Shown one piece after another: positions 1 through 8,341 of a DNA stretch of 64,000 nucleotides. This DNA is from MTP4 sp9310u (GTDB lineage: Archaea; Halobacteriota; Methanosarcinia; Methanosarcinales; Methanosarcinaceae), in the NCBI GenBank assembly GCA_030627005.1, contig DAOUSW010000006.1, positions 1 through 64,000 of the forward strand, written 5' to 3'. The notes under the pieces were generated by a model. It saw only the letters and a program-made list of their open reading frames with translations, was not told where the DNA came from and did no database searches. Each line of letters opens with the position of its first letter. Within the stretch, counting starts at the first letter, position 1. The translations under genes were made by a program, and so were the position numbers.

Positions 1-9
1 AGGTTTAAC

Positions 10-73
10 CACAGAAAGCACGGAAAACACGGAATAAAGGAAATAGGGGCACAATCCTTCCGTGCTTTCTGTG
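10..73. repeat. 16-bp inverted repeat (dispersed family)
   Basis: CACAGAAAGCACGGAA at 10-25 and its exact reverse complement at 58-73 enclose a 32-nt loop. The right arm continues through a further CTTCCGTGGTT, so each side contains about two units of a CCACGGAAAGCACGGAA-like motif. A similar copy lies between modA and modB at about 10998-11030. Function unknown; the structure could form a hairpin in RNA just before the TPR gene. Confidence 0.8.
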
Positions 74-129
74 TCTTCCGTGGTTATATGTAAGTGTAAA
101 TATTTACGTTTGGGACTATAAGAGGGGGG

Positions 130-462
130 ATGCCGTTGGGATTTCTGGACAAACTGCTGAAAAAGAAAATTGAAGGCAAGACCGCGGAAGAATGGTACAG
201 GCTTGCAGTCAGCGAAACCGATCCCGAGAAAAAGATAGGATATCTCGATAAGGTGATAGAGCTGAAGCCGGACTTCGCAGGGGCCTGGAACCTCAAAGGG
301 CTTGAGTACGTGGTCCTTAAAAGGTACGAGGATGCCATTGCCTGCTTTGATAAAGCGCTTGAAATCCGGCCGAGTTATCCTGAAGCCAGGTACAATAAGG
401 AAGATGCGGAGACCGAGCTAAGGAAAAGCGGGGAAGAAATGGAAAAAGAATCAGAGGCTTGA
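130..462 (+). CDS. Small TPR-repeat protein
   Basis: A 110-residue protein with no signal peptide. Residues about 19-90 form two to three TPR-like helix pairs, with typical signatures such as AWNLKGLEYVVLKRYEDAI and CFDKALEIRPSYPEARYN. The ends are highly charged (K-rich N-terminus, E/K-rich C-terminus). TPR proteins are protein-protein interaction scaffolds; partner and process cannot be named. The ATG is preceded by an AGAGGGGGG ribosome site. The gene stands alone and converges with the reductase on the other strand. Confidence 0.85.
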   Translation: MPLGFLDKLLKKKIEGKTAEEWYRLAVSETDPEKKIGYLDKVIELKPDFAGAWNLKGLEYVVLKRYEDAIACFDKALEIRPSYPEARYNKEDAETELRKSGEEMEKESEA

Positions 463-521
463 GCCTGATTAATCGTAACTTACACCCACTTTTTATTTTT
501 TATTACTTTCACATATTATTT

Positions 522-1712
522 TCACTTTTTCTTCCGGTTCAGGGCCTGCAGCCCCATTTTTACGGCCCCGGGCATTTTCCCGCACTGTATGGCTTTCATC
601 TGGTCGGGGGAGATGAACTTGAAAGCCGCGTTCATCAGGGTGTCGGACTTCATGATCCCGTCCATTAGCTGCCTTGCCTGCACCGAAGTTTCAAGCCCTT
701 TGCCAAACTGCTGTCTCCAGCGCAGGTCATATTCTTCGAGTTTGCATTTCCCGGCTGCAAACTCGGCAGCGGTTTCTCCTGCGATTTTTCCGGCAATCAT
801 GGCTGGAGGAATTCCGCCTCCGTTTGTTGCGATGACGTGCCCGGCTGCGTCCCCGACGATCAGAGTATCTTCTGTTGCGGTTTTATCCGGGGCGCCGTTT
901 ACAGGGATGATGCCTGCGATAACGTTCATGACAGAGGCATTTTTCAGTTTGGGGGCTGCCAGGGGGTGACTGCGCATGAAACGGTGCAGGTACTCTTTTG
1001 CAGAGATCCCTTTCTCTGCCATCCCGGTCCGGATTCCGATTCCCACGTTTGCCCTGTCCTCACCTTCGGGGAAGATCCAGGCATAGCCCCCGGGCACGAA
1101 GTCTTTACCGAAATACATCTCAAGGGCATCGGGGTCGATATCAACGTTCCTGACCTGGTACTCGATGGCTACGGAGGTTTCTTTCGAGCCGGGTTTCCAG
1201 GAAAGGCCTTTTGCCTTTGCGACCAGGGAATTGGGGCCGTCGGCTCCTATTACTACTTTTGCGCGAATCCTGTGTTTTCCGAAGACCCCGGAGGTCTCAA
1301 CTGTCGTTCCTTCTACTTTTGTCACGCGGGTCTTTACCATAAGTTCCGCTCCTGCCCGGGCTGCCTTCTCTGCCAGGAACTGGTCGTAACGGCGGCGGTC
1401 GAGGACTGTGCCTCTGACAGGGAATTCCGTCACACTGCCGTTCGGGGGAATGATGCGCTGGGTTTTGATTGGCTGGAGAATGCAGGAATCAGGGTAGTTA
1501 TCAAGGGTTTCAGGCAGTTCGGCATCCGGGAGGAGAGCCCGGACTTCCCCTGCGTCGGGGAGGAAACCTGCGCACTGGATCGGGTTTCCTATTTCCTGCT
1601 TTTTGTCAATAAAAAGGACTGAGGCACCGCTTCTGGCGGCGTACATGGCGGCGGTGGAGCCTGCAGGACCCGCACCTACCACAATGACATCATAGGAGGC
1701 TTGTGGAATCAT
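522..1712 (-). CDS. Geranylgeranyl reductase family protein (archaeal lipid saturation)
   Basis: A 396-residue FAD-dependent oxidoreductase. The N-terminus has the dinucleotide fold VGAGPAGSTAAMYAARSG (about 11-28) and the family motif IQCAGFLPD (about 45-53). A second FAD motif, TLIVGDAAGHVIATNGGG, lies at about 280-297. Length and motifs match archaeal digeranylgeranylglycerophospholipid reductases, which saturate the isoprenoid chains of ether lipids at the membrane. Methanogens carry several paralogues, so the exact substrate (lipid, menaquinone or methanophenazine side chain) is not settled. It is monocistronic and divergent from nifH, with 252 bp between. Confidence 0.85.
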   Translation of the reverse strand: MIPQASYDVIVVGAGPAGSTAAMYAARSGASVLFIDKKQEIGNPIQCAGFLPDAGEVRALLPDAELPETLDNYPDSCILQPIKTQRIIPPNGSVTEFPVRGTVLDRRRYDQFLAEKAARAGAELMVKTRVTKVEGTTVETSGVFGKHRIRAKVVIGADGPNSLVAKAKGLSWKPGSKETSVAIEYQVRNVDIDPDALEMYFGKDFVPGGYAWIFPEGEDRANVGIGIRTGMAEKGISAKEYLHRFMRSHPLAAPKLKNASVMNVIAGIIPVNGAPDKTATEDTLIVGDAAGHVIATNGGGIPPAMIAGKIAGETAAEFAAGKCKLEEYDLRWRQQFGKGLETSVQARQLMDGIMKSDTLMNAAFKFISPDQMKAIQCGKMPGAVKMGLQALNRKKK

Positions 1713-1890
1713 AAAAAGGTCTCATTCTCTTTTTCCATTTCTTATTCAGCGGCCTTATTAGGCTGCCTGATTCGATTACCTTCGGCTACCTTACTCAATT
1801 ACCTTCGGTTGCCTAATTCAGTTGCTGTCTTTTACTCATGAAATCTTATAATCATTTCCTATTCTCTGAAATTTTGGATGTGTAGATAAT

Positions 1891-1957
1891 TATAAGTATT
1901 AGAAGATCATACAGAGGTTGCCGGTTTCCGGTAGTTATTGAGAAAGAACAAATGGAG
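1891..1957 (+). promoter_or_regulatory. nifH promoter, possible operator and ribosome site
   Basis: A TATA-like TATAAGTATT (1891-1900) is followed about 25 nt later by CCGGTTTCCGG (1921-1931), an inverted repeat lying near the expected transcription start, where a repressor would block initiation. GGAGT at 1955-1959 is the ribosome site for the ATG at 1965. In methanogens nif operons are repressed by NrpR, but I do not see its published spaced palindrome exactly here, so assignment to NrpR is only inference. Confidence 0.45.
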
Positions 1958-1964
1958 TCAAAAA

Positions 1965-2786
1965 ATGAGACAAATCGCAATTTATGGAAAAGGTGGTATT
2001 GGGAAATCCACCACCACGCAAAATTTGACTGCAGCTCTTACGACCATGGGCAAGAAAATCCTGCTTGTCGGGTGCGACCCCAAGGCAGACTCCACCAGAA
2101 TGCTGCTTGGGGGCCTGAACCAGAGAACCGTGCTGGACACCCTGAGGAGTGAAGGAGACGAGGGAGTGGACCTTGACGCCGTGGTACAGCCCGGTTTTGG
2201 GGACATCAAATGCGTGGAGTCCGGGGGACCCGAACCCGGAGTGGGATGTGCGGGCAGGGGAATTATCACCTCCATCAATCTGCTTGAAAACCTGGGAGCC
2301 TACACCGACGACCTGGACTACGTTTTTTATGACGTGCTCGGAGACGTTGTGTGTGGAGGGTTTGCCATGCCCATCAGGGAAGGAAAAGCCAAAGAGATCT
2401 ACATCGTGGCCAGTGGGGAACTGATGGCCATCTATGCCGCGAACAACATCTGTAAAGGCCTGGCCAAGTTTGCCAAAGGGGGAGCCCGCCTCGGGGGCAT
2501 AATCTGCAACAGTAGAAATGTGGACGGGGAACGCGAACTCCTTGAGGCCTTCGCAAAGAAACTGGGGAGCCAGTTGATCCACTTCGTACCCAGAGACAAC
2601 ATCGTCCAGAGGGCGGAAATTAACAGAAAGACCGTGATTGACTTCGACTCCGAATGCGGGCAGGCTAAAGAATACCTGACCCTGGCAAACAACATTGAAA
2701 ACAACACCAAACTCGTTGTCCCGACTCCGCTTCCCATGGAAGAACTCGAAGCCATGATGGTGGAACACGGAATAGTGGAACTCTAA
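1965..2786 (+). CDS. nifH: Nitrogenase iron protein NifH
   Basis: A 273-residue nitrogenase reductase, an ATP-driven homodimer that passes electrons to NifDK. The P-loop GKGGIGKS is at residues 8-15. The cysteines holding the subunit-bridging 4Fe-4S cluster are C95 (GVGCAGRG) and C130 (DVVCGGFAMP). R98 is at the position ADP-ribosylated in bacterial NifH. I chose the ATG at 1965 because it directly precedes the conserved MRQIAIYGKGGIGKS start and follows GGAGT; an in-frame GTG/TTG nine codons upstream adds nothing conserved. First gene of the nif operon. With no G-subunit gene between D and K, it belongs to a molybdenum system. Confidence 0.97.
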   Translation: MRQIAIYGKGGIGKSTTTQNLTAALTTMGKKILLVGCDPKADSTRMLLGGLNQRTVLDTLRSEGDEGVDLDAVVQPGFGDIKCVESGGPEPGVGCAGRGIITSINLLENLGAYTDDLDYVFYDVLGDVVCGGFAMPIREGKAKEIYIVASGELMAIYAANNICKGLAKFAKGGARLGGIICNSRNVDGERELLEAFAKKLGSQLIHFVPRDNIVQRAEINRKTVIDFDSECGQAKEYLTLANNIENNTKLVVPTPLPMEELEAMMVEHGIVEL

Positions 2787-2800
2787 GGGGAGGCAAAAAA

Positions 2801-3118
2801 ATGCAGATGATAAGGGCAATTATCAGACCCGGGACGGAATCAAAAGTTGTCGAGTGCCTGGAAAAGGAAGGGTGCATCCCCCTTACCAAAATGGAAGTCT
2901 TCGGCCGGGGGAAACAAAAAGGGATTCACACGGCTGAGATGCACTACGACGAACTCCAGAAGACCATGCTCATGATTGTGGTAGCGGACGAACACAAAGA
3001 CAAGGTGATAGAGACCATCATGGCCTCCGCTCATACAGGAAAATACGGAGACGGAAGAATCTTCGTCAGCCCCGTGGAAGAAGCCTATACTATAAGGACC
3101 GGAGAATCGGGACTTTAA
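2801..3118 (+). CDS. nifI1: PII-family regulator NifI1 of nitrogenase
   Basis: A 105-residue GlnB/PII-family protein. The T-loop region reads GRGKQKGIHTAEMHYDELQ and the C-terminal signature GKYGDGRIFVSPVEEAYTIRTGE is clear, split here as GKYGDGRIFV and SPVEEAYTIRTGE. In Methanococcus, NifI1 pairs with NifI2 and binds NifDK directly to switch off nitrogenase when ammonium is added, sensing 2-oxoglutarate and ATP. Location between nifH and nifD is diagnostic of the archaeal/group-III arrangement. The ATG follows GGGGAGGC by six bases; a second ATG two codons on is possible. Confidence 0.95.
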   Translation: MQMIRAIIRPGTESKVVECLEKEGCIPLTKMEVFGRGKQKGIHTAEMHYDELQKTMLMIVVADEHKDKVIETIMASAHTGKYGDGRIFVSPVEEAYTIRTGESGL

Positions 3119-3143
3119 ACCCCGGCCCCCGGAGAGGATACAC

Positions 3144-3521
3144 ATGAAAGAAATTACGGCAATCATCAGGATGAAGAAAGTCCAGAAAACCAAGGACGCT
3201 CTCCTTGAATGCGGCTTTCCCTCATTCACGGTGAGAAAGGCCATGGGCCGGGGAAAACAGAGGGGGCTCTGTTTCGAGTTTGACCCGCCTCTACCGAACC
3301 AGGCAGAAGAATCAAAGACCTGCATCCGTTTTATCCCGAAACGCCTGCTAACGGTTATCGTGGACGACAAAAGCGCGGGCGAGGTAATCAAAAAAATAAT
3401 AGAGGTCAACCAGACCGGACACGCCGGAGATGGAAAGATCTTTGTCTCGGACATAAGGGAAGCCGTCCGCATCCGGACCGGAGAGATCAGAGAAGCTACC
3501 GTCAGTAAGGAGGTGGCATGA
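3144..3521 (+). CDS. nifI2: PII-family regulator NifI2 of nitrogenase
   Basis: A 125-residue PII-family protein with the longer T-loop typical of NifI2 (GRGKQRGLCFEFDPPL, about 35-50) and the C-terminal GHAGDGKIFVSDI signature. With NifI1 it forms the complex that inhibits nitrogenase after an ammonium upshift; this role is known from Methanococcus and inferred here from family and position. Its TGA stop (3519-3521) directly abuts the nifD ATG, which implies translational coupling. Ribosome site GGAGAGG lies upstream. Confidence 0.95.
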   Translation: MKEITAIIRMKKVQKTKDALLECGFPSFTVRKAMGRGKQRGLCFEFDPPLPNQAEESKTCIRFIPKRLLTVIVDDKSAGEVIKKIIEVNQTGHAGDGKIFVSDIREAVRIRTGEIREATVSKEVA

Positions 3522-5126
3522 ATGGGAGCTGAAATAAAATCCGGCAGTGAAATTGAAGCTAAGCAGGAGATTGTTGAGGATATGCTCAGGGCACTCCCGG
3601 AAAAAGCTGCCAGGAACCGGAGAAAACACATCGTTGTCAGGGACTGTTCCACCGAACAGCACATTGAAGCTGACGATAAGGTAATCCCGGGCATCATCAC
3701 AAACCGCGGCTGTGCCTTTGCAGGCTCCAAGGGTGTGGTCTTCGGGCCCATCAAAGACATGGTACACCTGGTCCACGGTCCCATAGGCTGTGCTTACTTT
3801 ACCTGGGGGACCAGGCGAAACCTTGCCCGGGCCGAGGAAGGCGGGGATAACTTCAGCAATTACTGCGTTTGCACTGACATGAAGGAAACCGACATCGTCT
3901 TTGGCGGGGAGAAAAAACTCAAACAGGCCATTGACGAAGTGGTGAGGATCTTCAAACCCGAGGCAATCACGGTCTCTGCCACCTGCCCGGTCGGCCTTAT
4001 AGGAGACGACATCGAAGCCGTTTCCAGGGAAGCTGAAAAAGAGCACGGAATCAAAATAGTTCCTTCCCGCTGTGAAGGGTACAGGGGAGTCAGCCAGTCA
4101 GCAGGGCACCACATTGCAAGTAACCTCCTGATGGAACACCTGATAGGGACCGAGGAACTCGAAAACCCGACTCCCTTTGATATAAACATCTTCGGAGAGT
4201 ACAACATCGGAGGAGACCTCTGGGAAATCCAGCCAATCCTCGAAAAAATCGGGTACAGGATAGTCTCAAGCCTTACGGGAGATGGCTCCTTCCATAAAAT
4301 ATCACAGGCCCACAAAGCAAAACTCAGCATCCTGCTCTGTCACCGTTCCATCAACTACACTAACCGGATGATGGAAGAAAAATACGGGATTCCCTGGCTG
4401 AAAGTAAACTACGTCGGTACAATGGGAACCACCAGGTCCCTCCAGAAAATGGCAGAATTCTTTGACAACCCGGAACTTACCCGGAAGACTGAAGAAATCA
4501 TTGCCGAAGAAACTGGCAAATACGCGGCCGAAGTCGAAAAGTACAAAAAGAAACTCCAGGGCAAAAAAGTCTTTATCTACTCAGGAGGCTCACGGAGCCA
4601 CCACTACACGAACCTCTTTGAGGAACTCGGCATGAAGGTTGTTGTTGCAGGCTACCAGTTCGCCCACAGGGACGACTACGAAGGCAGACAGATCCTTCCG
4701 CATATGAAAGAAAAAGCCCTTGGTTCCATTCTTGAGGATGTGCATTACGAAATGGACGAAAACGTCAAACCTGCAGTTAGCAAGGAGCGGATAGAAGAGC
4801 TGAAAAAACAAATCGGGCTCATGGAATACGAGGGGCTTTTCCCCGAAATGAAGGACGGGACCGTTGTCATTGACGACCTGAACCACCACGAGACCGAAGC
4901 CCTTGTAAAAACTCTCAAACCCGACCTCTTCTGTTCCGGGATCAAGGACAAGTACTGGGCCCAGAAGCTCGGGATTCCCTCAAGGCAGATTCACTCTTAC
5001 GATTACAGTGGACGATACACCGGCTTTTCCGGAGTACTGAATTTCGCACGGGATATTGACATGGCGCTTCACAGCCCCACCTGGAGGTTCATAAACCCAC
5101 CGTGGAAGGCTGCAGGAGCAGAGTAA
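3522..5126 (+). CDS. nifD: Nitrogenase molybdenum-iron protein alpha chain NifD
   Basis: A 534-residue catalytic subunit. P-cluster ligands are visible as C64 (NRGCAFAG), C90 (GPIGCAYF) and C155 (SATCPVGL). The FeMo-cofactor ligands are C273, within LLCHRSINY where R275 follows two residues later, and H491 in RQIHSYDYSG. All are at the expected spacing, so the enzyme should be active. It contains the roughly 50-residue stretch with Lys-Lys and Glu-rich helices usual for this archaeal/clostridial class. It reduces N2 as part of NifD2K2 in the cytoplasm. The VnfD/AnfD alternative is unlikely because no vnfG/anfG follows. Confidence 0.96.
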   Translation: MGAEIKSGSEIEAKQEIVEDMLRALPEKAARNRRKHIVVRDCSTEQHIEADDKVIPGIITNRGCAFAGSKGVVFGPIKDMVHLVHGPIGCAYFTWGTRRNLARAEEGGDNFSNYCVCTDMKETDIVFGGEKKLKQAIDEVVRIFKPEAITVSATCPVGLIGDDIEAVSREAEKEHGIKIVPSRCEGYRGVSQSAGHHIASNLLMEHLIGTEELENPTPFDINIFGEYNIGGDLWEIQPILEKIGYRIVSSLTGDGSFHKISQAHKAKLSILLCHRSINYTNRMMEEKYGIPWLKVNYVGTMGTTRSLQKMAEFFDNPELTRKTEEIIAEETGKYAAEVEKYKKKLQGKKVFIYSGGSRSHHYTNLFEELGMKVVVAGYQFAHRDDYEGRQILPHMKEKALGSILEDVHYEMDENVKPAVSKERIEELKKQIGLMEYEGLFPEMKDGTVVIDDLNHHETEALVKTLKPDLFCSGIKDKYWAQKLGIPSRQIHSYDYSGRYTGFSGVLNFARDIDMALHSPTWRFINPPWKAAGAE

Positions 5127-5152
5127 GAGGCCAAAAATAAGGAGGTGAAAAA

Positions 5153-6523
5153 ATGCTTGATTATACCCCATGTGAAGAAGTGGAACGTTCAGCCGTTACA
5201 ATCAACCCTGCCAAAATCTGCCAGCCAATAGGGGCAGTCTATGCGGCCCTTGGTGTACACAACTGTATGCCCCACAGCCACGGGTCCCAGGGCTGCCTCT
5301 CCTACCTGCGTATGTGTCTGAGCAGGCACTTCCGGGAAGCTGCAATGGGAACCACCAGCAGTTTCTCCGAAGGGACCGCCGTGTTCGGAGGGGCTGCAAA
5401 CCTCAAGGAGGCCCTCGACAACCTGACAACTGTTTACCAGCCTGAAGTAATTGCAATTCACACTACCTGTGTTGCAGAAACCATAGGTGACGATGTCAAC
5501 ACAATCGTTGAGGATGTCAAGGCCGAAGAGCTCATTGACCCGTCCATCAAGATCTGCGCTGCTTCCACCCCGAGTTACGTCGGCACCCACGTTACGGGCT
5601 ATGACAACATGGTAAAAGCTTTCGTGACCACCTTTGCCAGCAAGAGCAAGCCAAACGGGAAACTCAACCTTATCCCTGGCTTCGTGGAACCTGCCGACAT
5701 CCGGGAAATGAAACGCATCCTCTCGGTTATGGGAATACCTAATATCGTTTTCCCGGACACCACGGACGTCTTTGATGCCCCCCTTACCGGGGAATCTACC
5801 AAATACCCGAGAGGAGGGACCCCGATAGGAGATATAGAAGACTCTGCAAACTCCCTGGGGACCATTGCCCTCTGTAAAATGGCGGGAGGTTCAGCTGCAA
5901 AAGTCCTCGAAACCCGCTTCAAGGTGCCTGTAAAAATTGGGCCCACCCCGATCGGGATCCGGAACACCGACCGCTTCATCATGAACGCGGCAAAATTGGC
6001 AAACGTAGCTATCCCCCCCGAACTTGAGGATGAGCGGGGCAGGCTCGTGGACATGATGACCGATGCCCACCCCCACTATCACGGAAAGAAGGTAGCCATT
6101 TACGGAGACCCTGACATTATAGCAGGCCTGACCAGCCTTGTGCTGGAAATGGGCATGGAACCGAGCGTTGTCCTGACCGGAACTCCAAGCAAGGCCTTCG
6201 AAAAAGAAGTAGAAGAACTTATAGGCCCCGAATATCCTGAAGCCGATGTAATTTCGGGAGGGGACCTCTTCATGCTCCACCAGATCATCAAGCGAAAGCC
6301 CGTGGACCTCCTGATCGGCAACACATACGGGAAATTCATATCCAGGGCAGAGGACGTGCCCCTGGTCAGGGTAGGTTTCCCGATCATGGACCGGGCAAAC
6401 CTGCACTACTTCCCGGTAATGGGGTACGCCGGAGCTGCACGACTGGTGGAGCGCATTGGAAACACGCTGCTTGACAGAAAAGACAGGGACGCTCCGGACT
6501 GGATGTTTGAGACAATCCAGTAA
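5153..6523 (+). CDS. nifK: Nitrogenase molybdenum-iron protein beta chain NifK
   Basis: A 456-residue partner of NifD; together they hold the P-cluster. The beta-side ligands are C23 (AKICQPIGA), C48 (GSQGCLSY) and C106 (HTTCVAET). It is shorter than proteobacterial NifK because the N-terminal extension is missing, as usual in archaeal and clostridial forms. The gene starts at ATG after AAGGAGGTG with 26 bp from nifD. An unusually long, repeat-filled spacer of 218 bp separates it from nifE. Confidence 0.96.
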   Translation: MLDYTPCEEVERSAVTINPAKICQPIGAVYAALGVHNCMPHSHGSQGCLSYLRMCLSRHFREAAMGTTSSFSEGTAVFGGAANLKEALDNLTTVYQPEVIAIHTTCVAETIGDDVNTIVEDVKAEELIDPSIKICAASTPSYVGTHVTGYDNMVKAFVTTFASKSKPNGKLNLIPGFVEPADIREMKRILSVMGIPNIVFPDTTDVFDAPLTGESTKYPRGGTPIGDIEDSANSLGTIALCKMAGGSAAKVLETRFKVPVKIGPTPIGIRNTDRFIMNAAKLANVAIPPELEDERGRLVDMMTDAHPHYHGKKVAIYGDPDIIAGLTSLVLEMGMEPSVVLTGTPSKAFEKEVEELIGPEYPEADVISGGDLFMLHQIIKRKPVDLLIGNTYGKFISRAEDVPLVRVGFPIMDRANLHYFPVMGYAGAARLVERIGNTLLDRKDRDAPDWMFETIQ

Positions 6524-6529
6524 ATCCAA

Positions 6530-6712
6530 ACCACCTGTAAATCCAGACCACCAGTAAATCCAGACCACCAGCAAACTAGAACCATCCGGTAAATTCAGAC
6601 CACCAGTAAATCCAGACCACCAGCAAACTAGAACCATCCGGTAAATTCAGACCACCAGAAAATCCAAACTATCCGGAAAGTTCAGACCACCAGTAAATCC
6701 AAACCATCCTCT
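6530..6712. repeat. Tandem 17-18 bp repeats inside the nif operon
   Basis: Between nifK and nifE lie about ten imperfect units of 17-18 bp with the core TAAATCCAGACCACCAG, alternating with variants such as CAAACTAGAACCATCCGG. A higher-order block of about 52 bp (three units) is itself duplicated. The array is not coding: stops occur in the frames. It lies within the presumed nif transcript, so it would be an unstructured, purine-poor RNA spacer between the structural genes and the cofactor-scaffold genes. Confidence 0.85.
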
Positions 6713-6741
6713 AAAAATCTGAAAAGCAGAAGCAGAGGGGA

Positions 6742-8322
6742 GTGAAAGAAATGAAAGAAAATGCCAGGATAGTGAACACTCTAAAAGAAAGGCAGCCCTA
6801 CATTGCCCGGAAGCAGTCCATGGAAGAAGGGGTAATCCCCCTCTCCTGCGACAACAATTCCCTGGCAGGTGCCATGAGCCAGCGGGCCTGTGTGTATTCT
6901 GGAGCGCGGGTTGTCTTAAACCCCGTAACAGATGCAGTGCACCTGGTCCACGGCCCTCTCGGTTGTGCGACCTATACCTGGGACATCAGGGGTGCAAAGT
7001 CCAGTGGCGTGGAGACCAACCGCAACAGCTTCACCACCGATATGAAAGAAATCGACGTGGTTTTCGGGGGAGAGAAAAAACTCACCAGGGCCATTGACGA
7101 ACTTGTAGAACTCTACCGCCCCCCGGTCGTCTTCGTGTATTCCACCTGTATTGTTGGAATTATCGGGGACGGCCTGAAATCCGTATGTAAAACAGCAAGC
7201 GAAAAGCACAAGATTCCGGTAATCCCGGTCCAGTCCGAAGGCTTCAAAGGCAACAAGTCCGACGGATACAAGGCAGCCTGCGACGCCCTGAAGCAGCTTA
7301 TAGACCCCGGGGCAAATGAACGCCGCAACAAAGTTGAAAGCAGCACAAAAGAGGAAAAAGCCGAAAAGAAACCGAAGATCAACATCCTAGGGGACTTCAA
7401 CGTCGCAGGGGACGTCTGGCTGGTAAAGCCCCTCTTTGAAAAAATGGGAATCGAGGTAATCGTCTCCATGACCGGGGACTCCACGGCCGAGTCCATATCC
7501 AGGGCTGCCGAAGCCGACCTTAACCTCGTCCAGTGCAGCGGGTCCATGACCTACCTTGCAAAATGGATGAAAGAAGAATACGGGATCCCCTTCATCAAGG
7601 CGAGCTTTTTCGGAACCGACGACATTTCCCTTGCCCTTCGGAGTACCGCAGAATATTTCGGCTGCGAGAAGATGGAAAAGAAGGCCGAAAAGATCCTCGA
7701 AGAAGAAACCAGGCGCATCATACCTGAAATTTCCAGGATCCGGCAGCGGGTCAAAGGAAAAAAGGCAGCAATCTACATGGGAGGAGCAGCCAAAGCCCTT
7801 ACGCTCATAAAAGGTTTTGCCGAACTCGGCATGGAAGTGGTCATCATCGGCACCCAGACCGGGAAAAAGGAAGACTACGAACAGATCAGCTATTCGGTCC
7901 GGGACGGGACAGTGATCGTGGACGACGCAAACCCCCTGGAACTTGCCGAACTCCTGATAAAACAGGACGTGGACCTGATGGTCGCAGGGGTGAAGGAGAG
8001 ATTTATCGCATACAAACTGGGTGTTGCCTTTTGCGACTTCAATCACGACAGGGTGGTGGAGTTCGAAGGCTTTGACGGTTTTGTGAACTTTGCCCGGGAA
8101 GTGGACGCTTCCATTAACAGTCCTGTCTGGAAGGCTGTCAGGCAGAGGACCCTGGAACCCCCTGGAGAAAAACCGGCATACACAGAAAAACAACTCTCCG
8201 AAAGTTCAGAGCAGATGGAACAGATGGAACAGACAGAGAAAATCATGAGCAGGAAACCGGGAATATTACGAAAAACCTCCCTGCAGGCAGCCCAGGATTC
8301 CGGAGTGGAGAGCCCGGTATAA
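6742..8322 (+). CDS. nifE: FeMo-cofactor scaffold protein NifE
   Basis: A 526-residue NifD paralogue that with NifN forms the scaffold on which NifB-co is matured to FeMo-co. Conserved cysteines are visible in SQRACVYSG, GPLGCATYTW and YSTCIVGII. The central domain has the NifE-type GDFNVAGDVW motif. The last about 55 residues after the conserved core (from KAVRQRTLEP) are low in complexity, with EQMEQMEQTEK. The gene uses ATG after AGAGGGGAGTG. A true start six bases upstream cannot be excluded. It follows the repeat spacer but shares strand and orientation with the rest of the operon. Confidence 0.93.
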   Translation: MKEMKENARIVNTLKERQPYIARKQSMEEGVIPLSCDNNSLAGAMSQRACVYSGARVVLNPVTDAVHLVHGPLGCATYTWDIRGAKSSGVETNRNSFTTDMKEIDVVFGGEKKLTRAIDELVELYRPPVVFVYSTCIVGIIGDGLKSVCKTASEKHKIPVIPVQSEGFKGNKSDGYKAACDALKQLIDPGANERRNKVESSTKEEKAEKKPKINILGDFNVAGDVWLVKPLFEKMGIEVIVSMTGDSTAESISRAAEADLNLVQCSGSMTYLAKWMKEEYGIPFIKASFFGTDDISLALRSTAEYFGCEKMEKKAEKILEEETRRIIPEISRIRQRVKGKKAAIYMGGAAKALTLIKGFAELGMEVVIIGTQTGKKEDYEQISYSVRDGTVIVDDANPLELAELLIKQDVDLMVAGVKERFIAYKLGVAFCDFNHDRVVEFEGFDGFVNFAREVDASINSPVWKAVRQRTLEPPGEKPAYTEKQLSESSEQMEQMEQTEKIMSRKPGILRKTSLQAAQDSGVESPV

Positions 8323-8341
8323 CCTGATAGGCGGTATCAAA

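Noticed and set aside
837..1622. Long + strand frame opposite the geranylgeranyl reductase
   Set aside because: Shadow of the real gene; no domain, Cys/Phe-rich composition typical of antisense reading.
1935..2819. Minus-strand frame opposite nifH
   Set aside because: nifH is certain on the + strand; this frame has no start site and no family.
3348..4046. Minus-strand frame opposite nifI2/nifD
   Set aside because: Antisense shadow of conserved nif genes.
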